DNA of 64,000 bases. Source: an uncultured Acetatifactor sp. (GTDB taxonomy: Bacteria; Bacillota; Clostridia; Lachnospirales; Lachnospiraceae). Shown one piece after another: positions 8,903 through 17,312 of this stretch. The translations under genes were made by a program, and so were the position numbers. The stretch lies in assembly GCA_910587555.1 (NCBI GenBank), contig CAJULV010000012.1:1-64000 (forward strand), given 5' to 3'. The number at the start of each line of letters is the position of its first letter. Positions within the stretch are counted from its first letter, which is position 1. The notes under the pieces were generated by a model. The model was not told where the DNA came from, made no database searches, and saw only the letters and a list, made by a program, of their open reading frames with translations.

Positions 8903-9713
8903 CGGGGCAGGGGAAAAGGAGCGGAAGCTATACTCTAAATCCAAACTTCCTGCATCCGATTATGTAATCAACCCGTATGTGGGGTGCCTCCACGGATGTA
9001 CCTATTGTTATGCCTGTTTTATGGGGCGTTTTACCGGGCATAAGGAACCCTGGGGCACTTATGCGGAACCCAAAGAATATACTTCCATGAAATTGCCCGG
9101 GGAGCAGAAGGGTAAGACGCTTTTGGTTGGGTCTGTCACAGATGCTTATAATCCGGCGGAAAAAAGGTATCAGAAAATGCCCCGGATCCTGGAGGCGCTG
9201 CAGGAATATCAGGGACATGTGGAGATACTGACAAAATCAAAGCTTATACTGCGAGACATGGAGCTGCTCAAGCGGATTCCTGATATTTCTGTGGGAGTGT
9301 CTCTGGCATTTTGTTCCGAAAGGGATGTGGAAATATGGGAACCAAGGGCATCAGGGATGCGTGAAAGGCTGGACACACTCAGGGTTCTGCATGAGAATGG
9401 AATACGCACGTATCTCTTTGCGGCACCGTATTTTCCGGGACTCACAGATTTGAACCAACTGATAGACTGGACGGAAGGCAGTGTTGACAGTGTATGCGTG
9501 GAGAATCTGAATCTGCGGGGAAGCTATAAGGCAAAAGTAATGGCGCTGGTCCGGGAGCAGTACCTGGATTTGCTGCCCTTGTACAGACAGGTGTATGAGA
9601 AAGGCGGAGGGGCAGAGTATTGGAAGGGGGTGGAGGAGGAATTGGATAGGTTGAAAAGGGATAGGAAGATTCCGGTAATTTCCTACCTGTATCATGAGAA
9701 AATTAAAAAGTAG
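8883..9713 (+). CDS. SplB/Rv2578c-like radical SAM protein
   Basis: Second radical SAM enzyme of the cluster, 276 aa. The cluster motif CLHGCTYC (C35, C39, C42) lies within YVINPYVGCLHGCTYCYA, the pattern of the spore-photoproduct-lyase-related SplB/Rv2578c family. Other family-like stretches are VGSVTDAYNP, ILTKSKLILRD and SLAFCSERDVEIWEPRA. I chose ATG 8883 behind GAAGGAGGATG; the frame opens at 8820. It overlaps the membrane protein gene. The family has no single agreed reaction, and there is no sporulation context here. Confidence 0.85.
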   Translation: MAMKDNDGAGEKERKLYSKSKLPASDYVINPYVGCLHGCTYCYACFMGRFTGHKEPWGTYAEPKEYTSMKLPGEQKGKTLLVGSVTDAYNPAEKRYQKMPRILEALQEYQGHVEILTKSKLILRDMELLKRIPDISVGVSLAFCSERDVEIWEPRASGMRERLDTLRVLHENGIRTYLFAAPYFPGLTDLNQLIDWTEGSVDSVCVENLNLRGSYKAKVMALVREQYLDLLPLYRQVYEKGGGAEYWKGVEEELDRLKRDRKIPVISYLYHEKIKK

Positions 9714-9777
9714 AAGCTTACAGGAACGTGGATAGGGTCAGGAAGGAGGCACCGACAGAGAATCGGTGGGATAAATT

Positions 9778-10722
9778 ATGGGAGAAAAGGTTACTTTCGG
9801 GGGCATTGAAATGGCGAATCCGTTAATTGCTTCGTCCAGTCCGTTGACGGAGACTGTGGGGAAGGTATATAGCTGCAGGGAAGCCTCATTTGGCGGAGCC
9901 ATATTGAAGACTGCGGCAGATTATCAGCGGACAGGGAAGGGATACGGGCGGAAAGTGGTGTTTATCGGGGAGGATTACTATGCGGACGCCTCTTATGAGA
10001 GAGAAATCCTAACGTTGGAAGAGGGGGTGGCGCTTTTTCAGGGAGCCTTGTCCGTTGCAGGGGATATGGCTGTTATACCCAGTGTAAGTGCCAATTCTAT
10101 GGAAGCTGAAGACTGGGTTTTCATTTGCCGCAGGTTTGAAGATTTGGGGGCACGGCTTATACAGCTGGATTTCTTTTACCTTGGAACCAGAATTGCGCCG
10201 GAAGATGAGGGGTTTTACAGGCGGTTGGGGGAATTCCTGGCAGAACTCCAAGGCCGTCTGCATTGCATCGTCATGCCCAAGCTGAACTTTAATTTTGATC
10301 CGGAAAAAACATGTAAGGCTTTGGCGGCGTATGGCATCAGGCAGGTGTCCCTGTTGGATTCCATCCGTTGTGTACTGCCGGCCCGTTTTGGGCTGCACCG
10401 GGACACTACCTCGTATTTTGGCAGAAAGCAGCTGCCCCTGACGCTCACGTATTTACGGCATGCGGTTGAGGCAGGGCTTGAGGTCTGCGCGGGGGGCGGT
10501 GTGTCAGGGGCGGAGGATGTGGAACTCTTGTTGGAAAATGGGGCAAAACTGGTGCAGACAGCTTCCTTTGTACTCAGGAACGGTTTCCGTTATGCCCCCA
10601 CATTGCTGCATGGAGAACCTGCTTCCCAGGGACAGTATGCCTGGTGTACGGCGGAGGGGTATGGAGGAAAGGGGTGCGAGCACTGTGGATTCTGTCGGAA
10701 AGCAGGGCGGGCGGAGGTATGA
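9778..10722 (+). CDS. dihydroorotate-dehydrogenase-like flavoprotein
   Basis: TIM-barrel protein of 314 aa resembling class 1 dihydroorotate and dihydropyrimidine dehydrogenases: an N-terminal MANPLIASSSPLTETV, a barrel strand IVMPKLNFN, and a phosphate-binding CAGGGVSGAEDVELLLENGA with KLVQTASFVLRNG. The catalytic region is unusual: I do not find the usual NxSCPN segment, but DFFYLGT in its place. The C-terminus has CEHCGFC, which could bind an Fe-S cluster. The ATG overlaps nothing upstream and has only GGTGGG as ribosome site, behind a small hairpin. It probably is not a pyrimidine-pathway enzyme, since no pyr genes are near. Confidence 0.7.
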   Translation: MGEKVTFGGIEMANPLIASSSPLTETVGKVYSCREASFGGAILKTAADYQRTGKGYGRKVVFIGEDYYADASYEREILTLEEGVALFQGALSVAGDMAVIPSVSANSMEAEDWVFICRRFEDLGARLIQLDFFYLGTRIAPEDEGFYRRLGEFLAELQGRLHCIVMPKLNFNFDPEKTCKALAAYGIRQVSLLDSIRCVLPARFGLHRDTTSYFGRKQLPLTLTYLRHAVEAGLEVCAGGGVSGAEDVELLLENGAKLVQTASFVLRNGFRYAPTLLHGEPASQGQYAWCTAEGYGGKGCEHCGFCRKAGRAEV

Positions 10723-10958
10723 AAAAATTGACGGTAAAACAGATGCGTGATACAATGTGCATTGTGGGTGGTTGGCAGGCAGTATTGCCCGGCTGTGACA
10801 AAGGGCAGCAATAGGGTTTTCCATATATTGAGGATGGGGAAGTGAGGTTTGTCGAAGAGGGCTGTAATGAAAAAGATGAGCTGTCAAGGAAACTGGAGAG
10901 GATAGCTATGCAGCGATTTACGAAATTGCGGCATAGAGAGGGAGGCGGACCAGCATGA
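10719..10958 (+). pseudogene. small gene bounded by ATGA overlaps, interrupted
   Basis: The ATG at 10719 overlaps the stop of the flavoprotein gene as ATGA, and a TGA at 10956 in the same frame overlaps the lipoprotein ATG as ATGA. This is the layout of a coupled 79-codon gene. The frame is broken by an in-frame TGA at 10830. Frame +1 from 10816 to about 10860 reads like protein (FPYIEDGEVRFVEE), after which the original frame again looks coding (EKDELSRKLERIAMQRF). Two compensating single-base indels would explain this. As it stands, the intact part is a 37-residue peptide with two cysteines (10719-10832). I do not recognise a family. Confidence 0.4.
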
Positions 10959-11734
10959 AAAGATATATATTCAGAGCGGCCATAACGGCGGTGACGGGTA
11001 TTTTTCTTTTGTTGTCTTTTGTTTCGTGCGGCAAGGCCGGTTATCAGTATAACAACCTGATTTCCGAGGAGGACATGTCGGAGTTCTTGGAAATAATGGT
11101 TTCTGCCGATATACCGGATTTGGATGCAAAGGCGGTATTAGAATATGTCAATATATATTCCAACGGTGATTTTTCGAGAAAAACTTTAGTGAGTGGCTGG
11201 CAGCAGACGACTAAGAGTTATCAGAAGATTTATGATTATACGAACGCCATCAATCAATACACGAAGCGTAAATTTGAGGATATAAATTGTCGGCAGGCGG
11301 CTTTTATGCTATACCACAGTTTCTTTCAGGCACAGGAATCGGAAAAACGCATGGAGCAGAAAGAAAGCCGGGAGCTTCCGGAGTATTTAGAGGAGGAATC
11401 CTATAAATATGAAATCCTATTTGGGCGTATTGAGATGGATGGAACCGTTGAGAACACCGTTTTGAATGCGTGGCGGAGCAATGGCGCGGTGTTCGGAGAA
11501 GGTTCGGTACATTTGGTCTCTCTCTGGGGTGTTGAGGACGGATTGGTGATTAACTACCATGCAGGCCTTATGGTTGAGGAGGAAGGGGGAGTCATATTCT
11601 TTGAGAAAACAGATCCCATATTGCCGTTCCAGCTCAGTCGTTTTCCTTCCATAGATGAAATGAAATCATATCTTCTAGGGCGTGAGGGTGTCTCGGACCA
11701 GAATGCCGTTTTTATAGACGATAGGCCTGTTTAG
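10955..11734 (+). CDS. secreted lipoprotein, DUF4300-like
   Basis: Protein of 259 aa with a lipoprotein signal peptide: KR at the start, a hydrophobic core and FVSC with the lipidated cysteine at about C25. The mature part contains YQYNNLISEEDMSEFLEIM and FEDINCRQAAFML, which resemble the YNCR-type core of DUF4300 lipoproteins of Clostridia and streptococci. It is acidic and has no catalytic motif I recognise. The start overlaps the interrupted small gene. It should be anchored on the outer face of the membrane; its function is unknown. Confidence 0.65.
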   Translation: MKRYIFRAAITAVTGIFLLLSFVSCGKAGYQYNNLISEEDMSEFLEIMVSADIPDLDAKAVLEYVNIYSNGDFSRKTLVSGWQQTTKSYQKIYDYTNAINQYTKRKFEDINCRQAAFMLYHSFFQAQESEKRMEQKESRELPEYLEEESYKYEILFGRIEMDGTVENTVLNAWRSNGAVFGEGSVHLVSLWGVEDGLVINYHAGLMVEEEGGVIFFEKTDPILPFQLSRFPSIDEMKSYLLGREGVSDQNAVFIDDRPV

Positions 11735-11810
11735 GCGGGTGATGGCGGATTAGATATTGGATTTAGTGATTTGGGATTTGAGATTGTAGAATCCGTTGTG
11801 AGGAACAAAA

Positions 11811-12665
11811 ATGGTAGATTTCATTTTATTTCCATCCAGTTTTTTCAGTGTCACGAAAGTGGATGAAGATTTACAAAAAGAATATGATGCGGTACTGGCT
11901 ACAGGGTTATTTGAGGTGGCTTTGTTCGGATATGATAAATGGTTTAACGAAGATAAGCTGGTCATTCGGAATGTGCCAGAGGAAGAGCGGTCAGCTGTGT
12001 ACAGGGGCTGGATGATGAAGCCGGAGCAGTACAGGCGATTTTATAATCTTCTGCTTGAAAGGAATATCCGCCTGGTGACGGGACCGGAGCAGTACAGGCT
12101 GATGCATATTTTTCCGAATGTGTATGAGTATGTTAAGGAAGATACGGCAAAGATGGAACTCTATCCGCTGCATACTCAGATAGATGTGGAAAAGCTGAAA
12201 AGGTCATTCGATCGATTCATGGTTAAGGATCACGTGAAGTCGGTAAAGGGGACTGAATTTCCAAGATATTTTGATCAGAATATCACACAGGAAGAGTTTG
12301 ACCGTTGGATGGAGGTCTTTTATAAATACCGGGGAGGACTTCTGACAGGCGGTATTTGTATTAAGGAGTTTCTTGACCTAAAGCACTATGGAGTACAGAC
12401 AAATGAATATCGTGTTTTTTACATCAATCATGAAATAGCGACGGTATGCAGAAACTCGGGTCAGGGAAACGATACGGCAGAACTTCCTAAGGAACTGATC
12501 GCGAAATACAGAAATCTGGATAGTCCATACTACACAGTTGATTTTGCCGAACTTGAGGATGGTACCTGGAGGATTGTTGAAGCCGGAGATGGTGAAGTCT
12601 CCGGCCTGTCAGACGGTCAGAATTATGAACACTATTTCAGGGTATTGTATCAATGCTTCAAATAA
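11811..12665 (+). CDS. ATP-grasp protein, R2K type
   Basis: Protein of 284 aa with the pattern of ATP-grasp R2K-clade proteins: FMVKDHVKSVKG (nucleotide-contacting lysine strand), GGICIKEFLDL, and a C-terminal YYTVDFAELEDGTWRIVEAGDGEVSGL, where D/E residues would bind magnesium. Such enzymes ligate a carboxylate to an amine or other nucleophile using ATP. The gene follows the lipoprotein by 76 bases with GTGAGGAA before the ATG. Base composition is more AT-rich than the fucose and butyrate genes. It may belong to the radical SAM cluster or be an independent accessory gene. Confidence 0.75.
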   Translation: MVDFILFPSSFFSVTKVDEDLQKEYDAVLATGLFEVALFGYDKWFNEDKLVIRNVPEEERSAVYRGWMMKPEQYRRFYNLLLERNIRLVTGPEQYRLMHIFPNVYEYVKEDTAKMELYPLHTQIDVEKLKRSFDRFMVKDHVKSVKGTEFPRYFDQNITQEEFDRWMEVFYKYRGGLLTGGICIKEFLDLKHYGVQTNEYRVFYINHEIATVCRNSGQGNDTAELPKELIAKYRNLDSPYYTVDFAELEDGTWRIVEAGDGEVSGLSDGQNYEHYFRVLYQCFK

Positions 12666-12815
12666 CGGTCCTTTTGTCCGGAGGGTGAATTATAATGCAG
12701 GACAGTTTTATATTTGATTCGAAATTTTCCTGCATAACGGATTCCGGGATGTAGGAGGAGACATGGGAGGCATACAGAAAAGCCTCTGTTAATCTGGTAT
12801 GGAGGTGAACAGGTT

Positions 12816-14087
12816 ATGGGCAGAGTGAATATATCCGGAAAACAGATGAAGGCATTGTGTCTGCTGTGCTGCCTTGTCTATTTTGTGAGTTATCTTACAA
12901 GGCTTAATTATGCGGTCTGCATGGTCGAGATCCAGTCCGCTCTGCAGATCGGCAAAAATATTGCGGGGCTTCCGGTTACGGCAAGCTTCCTAAGTTACGG
13001 CATGGGACAGGTTATATGCGGTTTTCTGGGAGATAAATACAATCCCCGGAAAATGATCTTTTCAGGACTGGCAGGATCCGTCCTGTGTAATCTGTTGGCA
13101 GTGCTTCTGCCGCGGATGGAGGTATTCATCCCGGCCTGGTTTGTCAACGGCTTCTTCCAGTCCATGCTCTGGCCGCCGCTGGTGAGGATTATGGCGGAAA
13201 ATCTGGATGAGGACTGGTACAGAAAGGGCTGTGTATGGGTCTCGCTGTCTTCTTCGGGCGCTACGGTTGTGCTGTATCTGCTGACACCGCTGCTTATCCG
13301 GATTTCAGGATGGAAAAGCGTATTTTATCTGGCGGTGGCGGCGGGAATCGGGGCAGCCGCCGTTTGGCTTCGGAATACGGGCAGGATGTTCGGGGATAAA
13401 GGCCTGGCGGTGACGGCAGGCGCAGAAGAAAAAAATGCAGGCACAGGAAAAAAAACAACCGGACCCAAAGGGGCGGGGGCGGCATTGTTCGCAGGGGTGC
13501 CTTTTGTATCGATGCTTCTGGCCATTGTACTGCACGGTACACTAAAGGACGGAATTACCACATGGATGCCTGTATATATGACGGAAATGTTCGGTATGAG
13601 CAGTTCTCGGTCCATTCTGTCCACCGCGGTGCTGCCTGTGTGCAGTGTGTTCAGCACATTGCTGTCCTCGGCGCTTTTGTACAGGCTGAAAAATGAGGTG
13701 CTTACCGCAACCCTGTTATTCGGGACAGGTGCCGCCGCGGGGATTTCAATGCTTGCCGTTTATGACAGCCATCCGGCGGTGTGCATGGTGATGCTGATGG
13801 TGATTACAGGCTGTATGTTCGGCGTAAACCTGATGCTTATCAGCCGGGTGCCGGGACATTTTGCGGGCAGGGGAAAGGTTTCCGCTGTTTCGGGGATATT
13901 GAATGCGGCTACCTATGCGGGAAGTGCCCTATCGACCTATGTCTTCGGGTCCGTGGCGGAAAGCGCAGGCTGGATGGCAGTGGTGATATTATGGGCGGCA
14001 GCAGCCCTGGGCGGCACTTTGCTGTTGCTGTGGGGGATACGGAAATGGGCCGTTTTCTGCAGCGCAGAGCATGCGGCGAGGGAATAA
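12816..14087 (+). CDS. MFS transporter, organophosphate/sugar type
   Basis: Transporter of 423 aa with about twelve membrane segments. The early RLNYAVCMVEIQ and the GFLGDKYNPRK loop between segments 2 and 3 match the GlpT/UhpT-like branch of the major facilitator superfamily. A soluble central loop (about 185-225, rich in Ala, Gly and Lys) splits two six-helix halves. Strong ribosome site GGAGGTGAAC. It is convergent with fucU and lies beside fucose genes, so a fucoside or fucose-derived substrate is plausible, though sequence alone does not prove it. Confidence 0.85.
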   Translation: MGRVNISGKQMKALCLLCCLVYFVSYLTRLNYAVCMVEIQSALQIGKNIAGLPVTASFLSYGMGQVICGFLGDKYNPRKMIFSGLAGSVLCNLLAVLLPRMEVFIPAWFVNGFFQSMLWPPLVRIMAENLDEDWYRKGCVWVSLSSSGATVVLYLLTPLLIRISGWKSVFYLAVAAGIGAAAVWLRNTGRMFGDKGLAVTAGAEEKNAGTGKKTTGPKGAGAALFAGVPFVSMLLAIVLHGTLKDGITTWMPVYMTEMFGMSSSRSILSTAVLPVCSVFSTLLSSALLYRLKNEVLTATLLFGTGAAAGISMLAVYDSHPAVCMVMLMVITGCMFGVNLMLISRVPGHFAGRGKVSAVSGILNAATYAGSALSTYVFGSVAESAGWMAVVILWAAAALGGTLLLLWGIRKWAVFCSAEHAARE

Positions 14088-14092
14088 AAAGG

Positions 14093-14132
14093 CAAAAAAG
14101 CTGCGCCTCCCCAGGTGAAAGGTTTGGCGCAG
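14093..14132 (-). terminator. intrinsic terminator of fucU (minus strand)
   Basis: CTGCGCC (14101-14107) pairs with GGCGCAG (14126-14132). Read on the minus strand the stem is followed by CTTTTTTGCC, so it ends the leftward fucU/aldo-keto reductase transcript. It lies in the gap where the MFS and fucU genes converge. Confidence 0.7.
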
Positions 14133-14251
14133 ACAAATGAGGCCCATGTATGATCCGGAACAGGCGGAGCAGAAAGAGCTGCTCCGGACCGGCCTGCAGT
14201 TCGTCGGAAAAGGCTTCCGGTGGGGCTGACGGGTCAACGTTCCCGACACAG

Positions 14252-14692
14252 TCAGTCTGTTACGACACCCTTCTGGAGCATAATATTGGCGTACAGCGCC
14301 TTTTCGCCTGTGGCGATGATGGCATAGGCACTGCGTGACCTTTCGTAAAAAGCGAATTTTTCCACCTCTTCAATGGCATTTTCTCCACGCGCATCCGCGT
14401 TTCTTACCAGTTCCTTATAGGATTCCCAGATGGGCGTTTCCACCGGGTCACCGGGAATAACCTGCATCAGGCTGACAGGATGTTCCACGTAGGAATCCAG
14501 GGGGAAGAGCTGCAGGATGGCTTCCAGCATTTCACAGGCGCCGTGACCGTCCATGCGGATAACCTTGTTGCCCTTTCCCATGGTTTCGGAGGGATAATTG
14601 CCGTCTGCGATGACCAGCCTGTCGCCGTGGCCCATTTCGCACAGTACTTTTAACAATTCAGGTGATAATATTTTAGGAATTCCGAGTAACAT
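14252..14692 (-). CDS. fucU: L-fucose mutarotase (RbsD/FucU family)
   Basis: Protein of 146 aa that interconverts anomers of L-fucose. It has the family start MLLGIPKILSPELLKVLCEMGHGD with the conserved catalytic His, then ADGNYPSETMG and the C-terminal YANIMLQKGV. The ATG at 14692 sits 8 bases after GGAGG; a TTG at 14707 would place the ribosome site inside the gene, so I rejected it. Its start lies next to the stop of the aldo/keto reductase, and both share the leftward transcript. The match to FucU rather than RbsD rests on motifs and the fucosidase nearby. Confidence 0.88.
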   Translation of the reverse strand: MLLGIPKILSPELLKVLCEMGHGDRLVIADGNYPSETMGKGNKVIRMDGHGACEMLEAILQLFPLDSYVEHPVSLMQVIPGDPVETPIWESYKELVRNADARGENAIEEVEKFAFYERSRSAYAIIATGEKALYANIMLQKGVVTD

Positions 14693-14696
14693 ATGC

Positions 14697-15710
14697 CTAT
14701 CCTCCAATCTTGTTGTTCAAGTCCCATAGATCTTCCCAGCCCGCTGCGGTTTCCCAGAGAAATACCTGTCCCTTAATCAGGCGGCAGTTTCTGTCGTCCT
14801 TTCGGATAGCATCCATTTCTTCCTCGGTGAGGGGATCCTCCGTGACGCTTTTCAGGTTGGAGATATACTGGTGTTCCTTCACAGAGAAGGGGATGGGAAC
14901 CTGTCCTCTCTGCACGGCCCATTTCAGGCACACAACAGCCGGGTGTACCTGATGCGCCCTGGCAGCAGCCAGTATGGAGGGCAATTCTGCATCCGCAACA
15001 TCTTCTGCGGTTCTGTCCCGTTCGGGCCTGGACGGAGAGCCTATGGGGCAGTAGCCGATAGGCAGTATTCCGTGTGCCTGCGCATAGTCGTATAACTCCG
15101 GCTGCTGGAAGGATGGATGGAGTTCCATCTCCAGGGCGGCGGGCTGTATCCGGCAGAGCGGCAGAACCGCTTCCAGCTTCGGGATGGTCATGTTGCTCAT
15201 GCCGAGGTAGCGAACCAGCCCTTTGTCCGCCAGGTCTTCGCACTGTCTCCAGGTTGCCATGAATTCCTCCACGGAGAAAGGCCTGGAATCCGGATTTCTG
15301 GAATCACCGCTGCAGCCCGGCGCATGATAATTGGGGAAGGGCCAGTGGACAAAATACATGTCCAGGCAGGAAAGCCGCAGGTCTGCCAGGCTTTTTTTGC
15401 AGGATTCCAGCACCTTTCCTTCTCCGTGCATGTCGTTCCAGACCTTGGAGGTGATAAACAGTTCTTCCCGGGTTACTTCCTTTTCGGTGAAAAGCCGTTC
15501 CAGCACCCGGCCGATTTCCTTTTCGTTTTGATAGACCGCGGCACAGTCAATCAGCCGGTAGCCGGCTTTAACGGCGCCGTAGACCGCTTCGGAGACGGCG
15601 GCGGCATCGTATTTATCGGATCCGAAGGTGCCGATTCCCATGCAGGGAATTTCCTCGCCGGTACGGAGTTTTCTGGTGGGAATTAAGTTTTGGTTGATTT
15701 TTGTATACAT
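14697..15710 (-). CDS. aldo/keto reductase
   Basis: NAD(P)H-dependent oxidoreductase of 337 aa with the complete AKR catalytic tetrad D55, Y60, K89 and H122 (RLIDCAAVY, TSKVW, FVHWPF). The cofactor end shows PIGSPSRP and IPFSVKEHQYISNLKS. It is 20-30 residues longer than common bacterial AKRs, with an insertion around YHAPGCSGDSRNPDS. It is encoded just upstream of fucU on the same strand. A role in reducing or oxidising a fucose-derived aldehyde or sugar is likely from context only. Confidence 0.85.
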   Translation of the reverse strand: MYTKINQNLIPTRKLRTGEEIPCMGIGTFGSDKYDAAAVSEAVYGAVKAGYRLIDCAAVYQNEKEIGRVLERLFTEKEVTREELFITSKVWNDMHGEGKVLESCKKSLADLRLSCLDMYFVHWPFPNYHAPGCSGDSRNPDSRPFSVEEFMATWRQCEDLADKGLVRYLGMSNMTIPKLEAVLPLCRIQPAALEMELHPSFQQPELYDYAQAHGILPIGYCPIGSPSRPERDRTAEDVADAELPSILAAARAHQVHPAVVCLKWAVQRGQVPIPFSVKEHQYISNLKSVTEDPLTEEEMDAIRKDDRNCRLIKGQVFLWETAAGWEDLWDLNNKIGG

Positions 15711-15739
15711 AGTATGCTTCTTTCTGAATCTGCATTTTC

Positions 15740-15898
15740 AAGCTGTCAACGGTTCGAATCATCGCAGTTTTGCTGTTTTTACCGTTAAAAACGTGATTTC
15801 AGGCTGTAGGCGGTTCAAGTGTCCGCAGTTCTGCTGTTTTTACCGTTAAAACATGATTTCAGGCTGTAGGCGGTTCAAGTGTCCGCAGTTCTGCAGTC
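15740..15898. repeat. three tandem ~60-bp repeats
   Basis: Units start at about 15740, 15801 and 15861 with the pattern GGCTGTAGGCGGTTCAAGTG, then TCCGCAGTTCTGCTG and TTTACCGTTAAAA. The last two copies are almost identical, while the first has drifted and the third is cut short. They fill the gap between the aldo/keto reductase and the zinc dehydrogenase, both on the minus strand. There are no spacers, so it is not a CRISPR array. Confidence 0.8.
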
Positions 15899-15975
15899 TT
15901 GTCGCCAGACGGACATGGAATAAGTAAGGCGCCGTGACGGTCAAACGGATTGCAGGACCGCCGGATGGATGTAAA

Positions 15976-17037
15976 TCACTCCGGAAACGTTACGGCAACC
16001 TTGCCGCAGCTGCCCTCCGCCATGAGGCGGTATGCCTCGTCCGCCTTCTCCACCGGAAATTCGTGGGTGATCAGGTCTTCCGGATGGATGCCCCAGCGCA
16101 CCAGCCGCTCCACAAGTTCCTCCATTCTCCACAGCGAAGTCACCCAGGAGCCGTAGATGGTTTTCTGGCCGTGGATGATATCCGGGCTGGGCTGGAAGGT
16201 GCAGCTTCCGCCTTCTCCCACGAAGGCGATTTTGCCCCATTCTCTTGTGGCCTGGATTGCCAGATGCCTGCCGGCGTCGTTTGCCGAGGCGTCGATGGCA
16301 CGCTCCACGCCTTTCCCGCCGGTTACGGCAAGTATTTGTTCCAGGGCATCGGAACCGGGCTTGAATATATGGTCAGCCAGTCCCAGTTTTTTCGCCAGTT
16401 CAATCCGGTAGTCGTTCATTTCCACACCGATGAGCTTGTTGGCGCCGAGTGCCTTCGCGAGCATCAGGGCCGCCAGACCCACGGGACCCAGGCCCGTAAC
16501 CAGGACGGCATCGTTTCCGCAGACGCCGATTTTTTCAATGGCTTCATAGACGGTACCGAAGCCGCAGGCAACCTGTGCGCCGTCCTTGTAGGTGAGTTCG
16601 TCCGGCAGTGCGATCAGGTCTTTTTCATCGGCAAGTATGTAGGGAGCCATGCCGCCGTCTCTCTGCCAGCCGTAAGCCTGGCGGAACCTGCTTTTACAGG
16701 AGATATAGTAGCCTCGCCGGCAGTCATTGCAGACACCGCATCCGGAGATATGGTATACGATAACCCGGTCGCCTTTTTTGAAACGTTTTAAGCCTTCTCC
16801 CTCTTCCACGATGATGCCGCAGGGTTCGTGGCCTGCAACCATGCCGGGGATATAGCCCTCCGGGCCTTTTCCCGTGTGTTCCCTGTAGATGCACCGGATA
16901 TCGCTGCCGCAGATGGTGGAAGCCTTCGTCTGAATGAGGACCTGTCCGTGACCCGGGGAGGGTACTTCGAAATCATGCAGTTCTACGGTGCTGTTGCCCG
17001 GCAGGACGGCACCTTTCATCAACATTTTTACAGCCAT
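15976..17037 (-). CDS. zinc-dependent alcohol/polyol dehydrogenase (MDR family)
   Basis: Medium-chain dehydrogenase of 353 aa. Catalytic zinc ligands C43 and H70/E71 are present (TICGSD, GHEP), the structural zinc lobe has C100, C103, C106 and C114, and the Rossmann motif is VTGLGPVG. The substrate is probably a sugar or polyol, as in sorbitol or L-fucose/threonine dehydrogenase relatives. ATG at 17037 follows GCGAGGAAA. It is divergent from an AraC regulator and lies in the fucose island, so a role in oxidising L-fucose or its product is a reasonable inference. The substrate cannot be read from sequence. Confidence 0.88.
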   Translation of the reverse strand: MAVKMLMKGAVLPGNSTVELHDFEVPSPGHGQVLIQTKASTICGSDIRCIYREHTGKGPEGYIPGMVAGHEPCGIIVEEGEGLKRFKKGDRVIVYHISGCGVCNDCRRGYYISCKSRFRQAYGWQRDGGMAPYILADEKDLIALPDELTYKDGAQVACGFGTVYEAIEKIGVCGNDAVLVTGLGPVGLAALMLAKALGANKLIGVEMNDYRIELAKKLGLADHIFKPGSDALEQILAVTGGKGVERAIDASANDAGRHLAIQATREWGKIAFVGEGGSCTFQPSPDIIHGQKTIYGSWVTSLWRMEELVERLVRWGIHPEDLITHEFPVEKADEAYRLMAEGSCGKVAVTFPE

Positions 17038-17085
17038 GTGTTTCCTCGCTTTCCGTATGTTTTCCGTTTTTTGTTTCTGACTCCA

Positions 17086-17186
17086 TTATAGCGGAACACA
17101 CGGACAAAATGAAGGGGGATAGCTGTCATTTATGAGGAAAATATGTCGTGTTTTACTATCTTTTCCATTTGCAACAGCGGTATAAT
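17086..17186. promoter_or_regulatory. divergent promoter region, dehydrogenase / AraC
   Basis: TATAAT on the minus strand at 17086-17091 faces the zinc dehydrogenase, and TATAAT on the plus strand at 17181-17186 faces the AraC gene. Neither has a good -35 at 17 bases, which fits promoters that need an activator. The roughly 90 bases between them are a natural place for AraC binding. Confidence 0.55.
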
Positions 17187-17312
17187 GGAAACGGCTGAGG
17201 ACCTACAGGGGATATCTGGTTACTGCGGACATGTGGTTGACAGAAGGGAATGGTATTCTGTATAATTTCAAAAAGAAGGCATGGGGAGAATGGGCGGGAA
17301 GGGGAAACGGCA

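Noticed and set aside
9755..9770. CACCGA/TCGGTG hairpin between an upstream AAGGAGG and the flavoprotein ATG
   Set aside because: GGTGGG at 9765-9770 is a sufficient ribosome site, so special hairpin-bridged initiation is not needed.
10830..10832. In-frame TGA in the small gene as a selenocysteine codon
   Set aside because: No convincing SECIS-type hairpin just after the codon and no selenoprotein-like context; frame decay or indels explain it better.
12763..12792. Nine-codon ORF with a strong GGAGGAGAC site before the MFS gene
   Set aside because: Too short to support as a leader peptide; no hairpin or codon bias suggests attenuation.
15740..15898. Tandem repeats as a CRISPR array
   Set aside because: The copies are contiguous with no unique spacers, the unit is 60 bases, and no cas genes are present.
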